From Fictibacillus terranigra (lineage in GTDB: Bacteria > Bacillota > Bacilli > Bacillales > Fictibacillaceae), in contig NZ_JAUHLN010000002.1 in the NCBI RefSeq assembly GCF_030412265.1, forward strand, positions 1,178,001-1,242,000: a stretch of 64,000 nt of DNA, given 5' to 3'. The translations under genes were made by a program, and so were the position numbers. This document shows, in pieces, positions 60,319 to 64,000 of the stretch. The notes under the pieces are model-generated. The model had not been told where the DNA came from and searched no databases. It saw only the letters and a program-made list of their open reading frames with translations. Position 1 is the first letter of the stretch; each line of letters begins with the position of its first letter.

Positions 60319-62742
60319 CTATTCTGTTTGCGTGGTCTTTGAATCCAAAGAACTTGGCTTCGCATCCTCTGGTTTTTTCGTATTATTGTTCTCCTGTGGC
60401 GGCTTTGTTCCCGGATCCGTTGGTTTATCTCCTGTACCTGGATTGGTGGTTCCATCTCCTGGTTTCTCTTTAGGCGGTGTGGTTGGTTCGGTCGGCTTAT
60501 CCTGATCGCCGCCTTGATCACTTCCGCCCTGATCATTTCCGCCCTGATCTGTACCGCCATTGCCTCCCTGATCGTTGCCGCCTTGATCATCCTTTGGCGG
60601 TGTCACCGGGGTAGCCGGATTGGTATTTCCATTATCTTCAGGCTTTTTCTCCTCTTCTTTTTTCTTCTGATCTTCTTCTTTTTTCTCTTTTTCTTGGACT
60701 TGCTTTTCTTTTTCAGCATCGGTTGACGAATCTTCTTTTTTGTCTTCCGTTTGGCTAGGCTGTGCTATGGCCGGGATGGATGTTCCTTGAACGTACAGCT
60801 CAGATCCCCTCGTAACAACAGATCCCGGCTTTTCAAAATCGGCAGTAAGCTTATTTTCTGAAACGTGGGATACCAGTTCTTTAAAAATCAGCTTAGCGAT
60901 CACTTGATCTTCCTTCTTCACATAAGCATCCTGGCCAGGGTGATCGTATCCCGTCCAGACCGCCGCTGTGTAGCGTGTGGTATAGCCTACGAACCAGGAA
61001 TCTGTCGATCCGTTGCCATATACGTTGCTCGGAAGGTTCGTCGTTCCTGTCTTACCGGCTACGTCCAATCCTGGAATCTGTGCCATTCGTCCTGTTCCGT
61101 TGCTGACAACACTCTTCAGCATATCCGTTACCATATAGGCAGTGTAATCGCTCATCGCCGTTTTGGGCTCATGGTTAAACTGTTTCACTACTCCATTTGG
61201 GTACTCAATCTTGCGGAGAGTAGTCGGCTGATGATAGACTCCTTTATTTCCAAAAGCAGAATACGCACCGGCCATCGTTAATGGGGAAACCCCCTTATTG
61301 AATCCTCCGATCGCATAGGACGGATAGATGGTATCCAGCTTAATACCCAGGTTTCCTGCAAACTGTTTCGCGTTCGCTTCTCCAACGGCCTGGAATGTTT
61401 TAATGGCTGGAATATTATAGGATTGAACGAGCGCTTCTCTCATGGTCAGGGTACCATGATAAGTTCTATCCCAGTTCTGGAACTGTTTTCCGTTGATTTC
61501 CAGCGGTTCATCCTTGATCGGTGTATTCGTCGACCATTTAAGGTATTCTATCGCAGGACCATAGTCAAGAATCGGTTTAATTGTAGATCCTGGCTGCCTT
61601 TCTGTATCGGTCGCATAGTTAAATCCTCTGATTGCCTGTTTGTCGTCTTCCCGCCTGTTGCCACCTATGGCGCGTATTTGGCCGGTTTCAGTATCCAGCA
61701 GAACGACCCCTGCCTGGAATTTATTGTCTGGATACCGGATATAATCCTCAGTTGACAAGATCTTTTCCGCTTGAGATTGGGCATCCTGGTCGAGCGTCGT
61801 GTAGATTTTCAAGCCGCCTTCAAACAGTTCCTTTTCAGGGATGCCCTCTTTCCGTGCATCTTTAATGACCTGCTGTAGGAACGCTTCATATCTCTGCTGA
61901 GACTTTTTAGGTTTAACGAGCATTTTCTTGATCGGCTGCTTCTGAGCTTCCTCTTTTTCCTGCTCCGAAATATATCCGTTCTTATGCAAAAGCGAAAGTA
62001 CGACATTCCTTCGCTGCTCCGCTAAATCAGGATGTTCGAATGGATTGTATCCGCTCGGCCGCTGGGGCAATCCGGCAAGCAATGCGGCCTCTCCGATCGT
62101 CAGTTGGTCGAGTGACTTATCGAAATACGTTTTGGCTGCTGTTTTAACTCCGTAGGCACTGTTCCCGAAATAGATTTTATTCAAATAGAATTCCAGAATC
62201 TGATCTTTCGAATATTTGCGTTCAAGCTGTACAGCCAAATAGGCTTCCTGTATCTTTCTTGTCACTGTCTTTTCTGGAGATAAGAAAGAGTTCTTTACGA
62301 CCTGCTGTGTAATGGTACTTGCACCTTCAGAACCAAATCCGTGAGTAATATTGGAAAGGACGGCGCCCGCGACCCTTTTCGTATCAATTCCATTATGTTT
62401 GTAAAAACGAACATCCTCTGTCGCAATAAAAGCATTCCGAACACGGGGCGGGATATCCTTGATGGAAACATAATCCCTCTTTTCCTTCCCACTGATCGTA
62501 ACGACCTTTTCATTGTTCATGTCATAGACGGTAGACGTCCGCGAATACTTTAGATTTTCCGGGTTCAAATCAGGCGCGCCCTTTGCAACTGAAAATACAG
62601 TGGCGCCTCCACCAATAACCACTACAAGAAAGAGAACTAGAAAAGTTAGTGTACTGTATGTAAGGAATTTCCGAAAACGTTTTGGCCTTTTGTTTTGTTT
62701 TCTTCTTTCCAATCGTGAAGCAGAATTTTTCTTTTCCATCAT
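60319..62742 (-). CDS. Class A penicillin-binding protein (PBP1A-like)
   Basis: An 807-residue membrane-anchored peptidoglycan synthase. Basic N-terminus, one TM helix (residues about 30-52), a GT51 glycosyltransferase (NAFIATEDVRFYKHNGID with catalytic Glu, GASTITQQVVKN and RKIQEAYLAVQLE), then a transpeptidase domain: RQPGSTIKP (SxxK), SYN in VQSYNIPA, and AGKTGTTN (KTG). The C-terminal 140 residues are a disordered Lys/Glu-rich then Pro/Gly/Gln/Asp-rich tail with DQGGN repeats. Two adjacent ATGs follow AAGGAG. Extracellular except the N-terminus. Confidence 0.92.
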   Translation of the reverse strand: MMEKKNSASRLERRKQNKRPKRFRKFLTYSTLTFLVLFLVVVIGGGATVFSVAKGAPDLNPENLKYSRTSTVYDMNNEKVVTISGKEKRDYVSIKDIPPRVRNAFIATEDVRFYKHNGIDTKRVAGAVLSNITHGFGSEGASTITQQVVKNSFLSPEKTVTRKIQEAYLAVQLERKYSKDQILEFYLNKIYFGNSAYGVKTAAKTYFDKSLDQLTIGEAALLAGLPQRPSGYNPFEHPDLAEQRRNVVLSLLHKNGYISEQEKEEAQKQPIKKMLVKPKKSQQRYEAFLQQVIKDARKEGIPEKELFEGGLKIYTTLDQDAQSQAEKILSTEDYIRYPDNKFQAGVVLLDTETGQIRAIGGNRREDDKQAIRGFNYATDTERQPGSTIKPILDYGPAIEYLKWSTNTPIKDEPLEINGKQFQNWDRTYHGTLTMREALVQSYNIPAIKTFQAVGEANAKQFAGNLGIKLDTIYPSYAIGGFNKGVSPLTMAGAYSAFGNKGVYHQPTTLRKIEYPNGVVKQFNHEPKTAMSDYTAYMVTDMLKSVVSNGTGRMAQIPGLDVAGKTGTTNLPSNVYGNGSTDSWFVGYTTRYTAAVWTGYDHPGQDAYVKKEDQVIAKLIFKELVSHVSENKLTADFEKPGSVVTRGSELYVQGTSIPAIAQPSQTEDKKEDSSTDAEKEKQVQEKEKKEEDQKKKEEEKKPEDNGNTNPATPVTPPKDDQGGNDQGGNGGTDQGGNDQGGSDQGGDQDKPTEPTTPPKEKPGDGTTNPGTGDKPTDPGTKPPQENNNTKKPEDAKPSSLDSKTTQTE

Positions 62743-62924
62743 TAACTCTCCTTAAATTGTTCCAAGCTGTTCCCTATGCTGAAATAGATTATTTTTCCTA
62801 AACACCAATTTTATACTATTTTAATAGAAAATAATACGTAAATAACTCAGAAATGTTACATTTTTATTACAAACAGTACTGAAGTACTAGTTACCCTTTT
62901 TTTCCACTTTTTAATCTATATGAA

Positions 62925-63352
62925 TCAAAAAAAGAACAAGAACTGGATGTCTTGTCTCAAAAACTTCGTCTGGCGGTATGCAGGTTCAGACTCGTTTGTT
63001 ATCACTGAATCCTCAGGATAATAAAAGGATACGTTCTTATAGCTCCATGCATATTTGCTCTCGGAAAAGTATTTGCCAAGAGAGATGGACTTCATTTTTT
63101 GATGATCAATATAGATTTTTTTATTCCTTGGTTTCTCCGTATCGAACCCATAAGCCAGCAAATCATTGGCAAAATGCATACTGCCTTTATTGATGCTCTC
63201 ATAAAACCGATTTACATCCGTTAAAGCTGTTTTATATTGGCCAACACGTCTTGTTTTATTAAAAACTTAAATGATAGCCGTAATTCACCATATAAATAGA
63301 GTCCGGCTGCGAGAAAGATTAATAGAATGGCAGCGCCCCATCTCTTCTTCAT
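62925..63352 (-). pseudogene. Frameshifted membrane-anchored protein
   Basis: From ATG 63352 the frame reads MKKRWGAAILLIFLAAGLYL, a single signal-anchor helix, but stops after about 45 residues. Another frame continues QYKTALTDVNRFYESINKGS and MHFANDLLAYGFDTEKPRNK to the stop near 62925. A single indel near the T-run around 63265 would join them into about 140 residues. The family is unknown. Real decay or a sequence error cannot be told apart here. Confidence 0.6.
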
Positions 63353-63384
63353 CCACGATCCCCATTTCCTAAGAGCTAAGATGG

Positions 63385-63564
63385 CTATTTTAAGCGGTGA
63401 TCCTGCTTGATGATTTGATCTAACTTTTGTTCAATCTGAAGAAGTCTATCTCTCTTTTTCTTTTCGCTTTTTACAAAGGTGAAAACAATTATTAAAAACA
63501 ATATTAATGGAATGAACATAATTACCGCACTTCCATATCCAATCATGTTAAGCATCAAATGCAT
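63385..63564 (-). CDS. Small single-pass membrane protein
   Basis: A 59-residue protein starting at ATG 63564 with TGGAGG 5-10 bases upstream. One hydrophobic helix (GYGSAVIMFIPLILFLIIVF) and a Lys/Arg-rich coiled-coil tail (KKKRDRLLQIEQKLDQII). No family recognised. It lies 32 bases before the frameshifted membrane-anchored gene and may be in its operon. Confidence 0.6.
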   Translation of the reverse strand: MHLMLNMIGYGSAVIMFIPLILFLIIVFTFVKSEKKKRDRLLQIEQKLDQIIKQDHRLK

Positions 63565-63619
63565 CAACCACCTCCAACCTTCCAATTACTTACAGTTCAC
63601 CATCATAATTGTTCCTTTC

Positions 63620-64000
63620 TCAATTCCCAATTAAGCATTTCTCCCTCTTGCCCATGTTCAGCTTCTTCAACACGCGGAGGGAAGGCTCATTGCCCTTCAG
63701 ACATTCAGCAATGACACGGTTCACTCGATCCGAAGAAAAGGCCCGATCAACGATCGCTTTTACCGCCTCATTCGCGTACCCCTTCTGCTGAGCAGAAGGA
63801 AGGATTCCATAGCCAACCTCAACTGTGTGATTCTCATCCGGCTTGCCTTAGACCCGATATCATCGATAATTTTGCCCGTTTCTTTCTCAGCAACAAGCCA
63901 AACGCCCCAACCGTACAGCTCGGGATCTTGTTCACTGAGCAACTAGATCCGATTTGATTTCTGATTGGATAGGCATCAGGCGACAGTGATTCTATATATG
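63620..64000 (-). pseudogene. Frameshifted GNAT acetyltransferase, cut by the window end
   Basis: Three frames together form a RimJ-like acetyltransferase: SPDAYPIRNQI at the edge, EQDPELYGWGVWLVAEKETG, and GKPDENHTVEVGYGILPSAQ leading to QQKGYANEAVKAIVDRAF (acetyl-CoA motif) and VLKKLNMGKREKCLIGN to the stop at 63620. Frame changes occur near 63945 and 63848. Two indels in one gene suggest decay. Confidence 0.75.

Noticed and set aside
60225-60590. Minus-strand frame of 121 codons at the PBP 3' end
   Set aside because: It overlaps the PBP tail repeats out of frame and passes through the terminator.
60500-60600. Short direct repeats that might suggest a CRISPR array
   Set aside because: They encode the DQGGN repeats of the PBP tail, without spacer structure.
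1-64000. tRNA or rRNA genes, insertion sequences and prophage
   Set aside because: No cloverleaf-like or rRNA stretch, transposase or phage structural gene was recognised in reading the window; a dedicated scan was not possible.

Overview
The window looks like chromosomal DNA of a spore-forming, low-to-moderate-GC member of the Bacillaceae. The grounds are strong AGGAGG-type ribosome binding sites with frequent TTG/GTG starts, a CotA spore-coat laccase, a sigma-B-type promoter in front of a YflT-type stress gene, a YfiT/BstA bacillithiol transferase homologue, a KtrAB-type potassium system, and a cobalamin operon whose gene order resembles the one described in Bacillus megaterium. A Fictibacillus-like genus is a guess only. 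No tRNA, rRNA, CRISPR array, intact transposon or prophage was seen.

Layout. 1-3.1 kb: tail of a coiled-coil protein, then an HKD-nuclease/SF2-helicase gene abutting a MazG-like NTP pyrophosphohydrolase (possible defence or repair pair). 3.2-8.9 kb: a broken TetR gene, a serine-rich protein with tandem repeats, a VOC protein, an aldose epimerase, a nucleoside hydrolase, two small genes and a stress protein. 9.1-24.3 kb: a 16-gene anaerobic-type cobalamin operon read leftwards from a B12 riboswitch. It runs cbiW-like ferredoxin, Ni/Co permease, cbiH60, cbiX, cbiJ, cbiC, cbiD, cbiET, cbiL, cbiF, cbiG, cbiA, cbiP/cobQ, precorrin-2 dehydrogenase, cobA, cobO, and makes adenosylcobyric acid from uroporphyrinogen III. 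24.4-31.3 kb: small membrane proteins, DUF4003, VOC proteins (one frameshifted), a histidine phosphatase, an MFS exporter, a YczE-type protein and a dicarboxylate symporter.

31.4-35.7 kb: a truncated FAD oxidoreductase, an alpha/beta hydrolase, then an IclR regulator, APC permease and creatininase-family amidohydrolase that look like one regulated catabolic unit, with an IclR-like operator before the permease and an interleaved inverted-repeat leader before the regulator. 35.8-43.7 kb: frameshifted yfiT, an O-methyltransferase, a decayed alpha/beta hydrolase, a YwqA-type SWIM/SNF2 helicase, a GNAT protein and CotA. 43.9-49.7 kb: an FAD monooxygenase with a phosphotransferase fragment, a secreted GDSL esterase, a MerR/TipA-type regulator with its operator in a 19-bp promoter spacer, a WGxxGxxG sorting-signal protein, a DUF3231 remnant and a CtaG/DUF2243 pair. 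50-55.1 kb: ktrB-ktrA/C, a DHFR-like reductase, a permease and tRNA 2-selenouridine synthase. 55.2-64 kb: pepF, a biotin operon (bioY-bioD-bioA) behind a BirA-type operator, a class A PBP, two small membrane-linked genes (one frameshifted) and a frameshifted GNAT gene.

Seven loci are broken by frameshifts or stop codons (TetR, VOC, yfiT, alpha/beta hydrolase, DUF3231, a membrane-anchored protein, GNAT). This is either real decay or a sign of indel errors in the underlying sequence.
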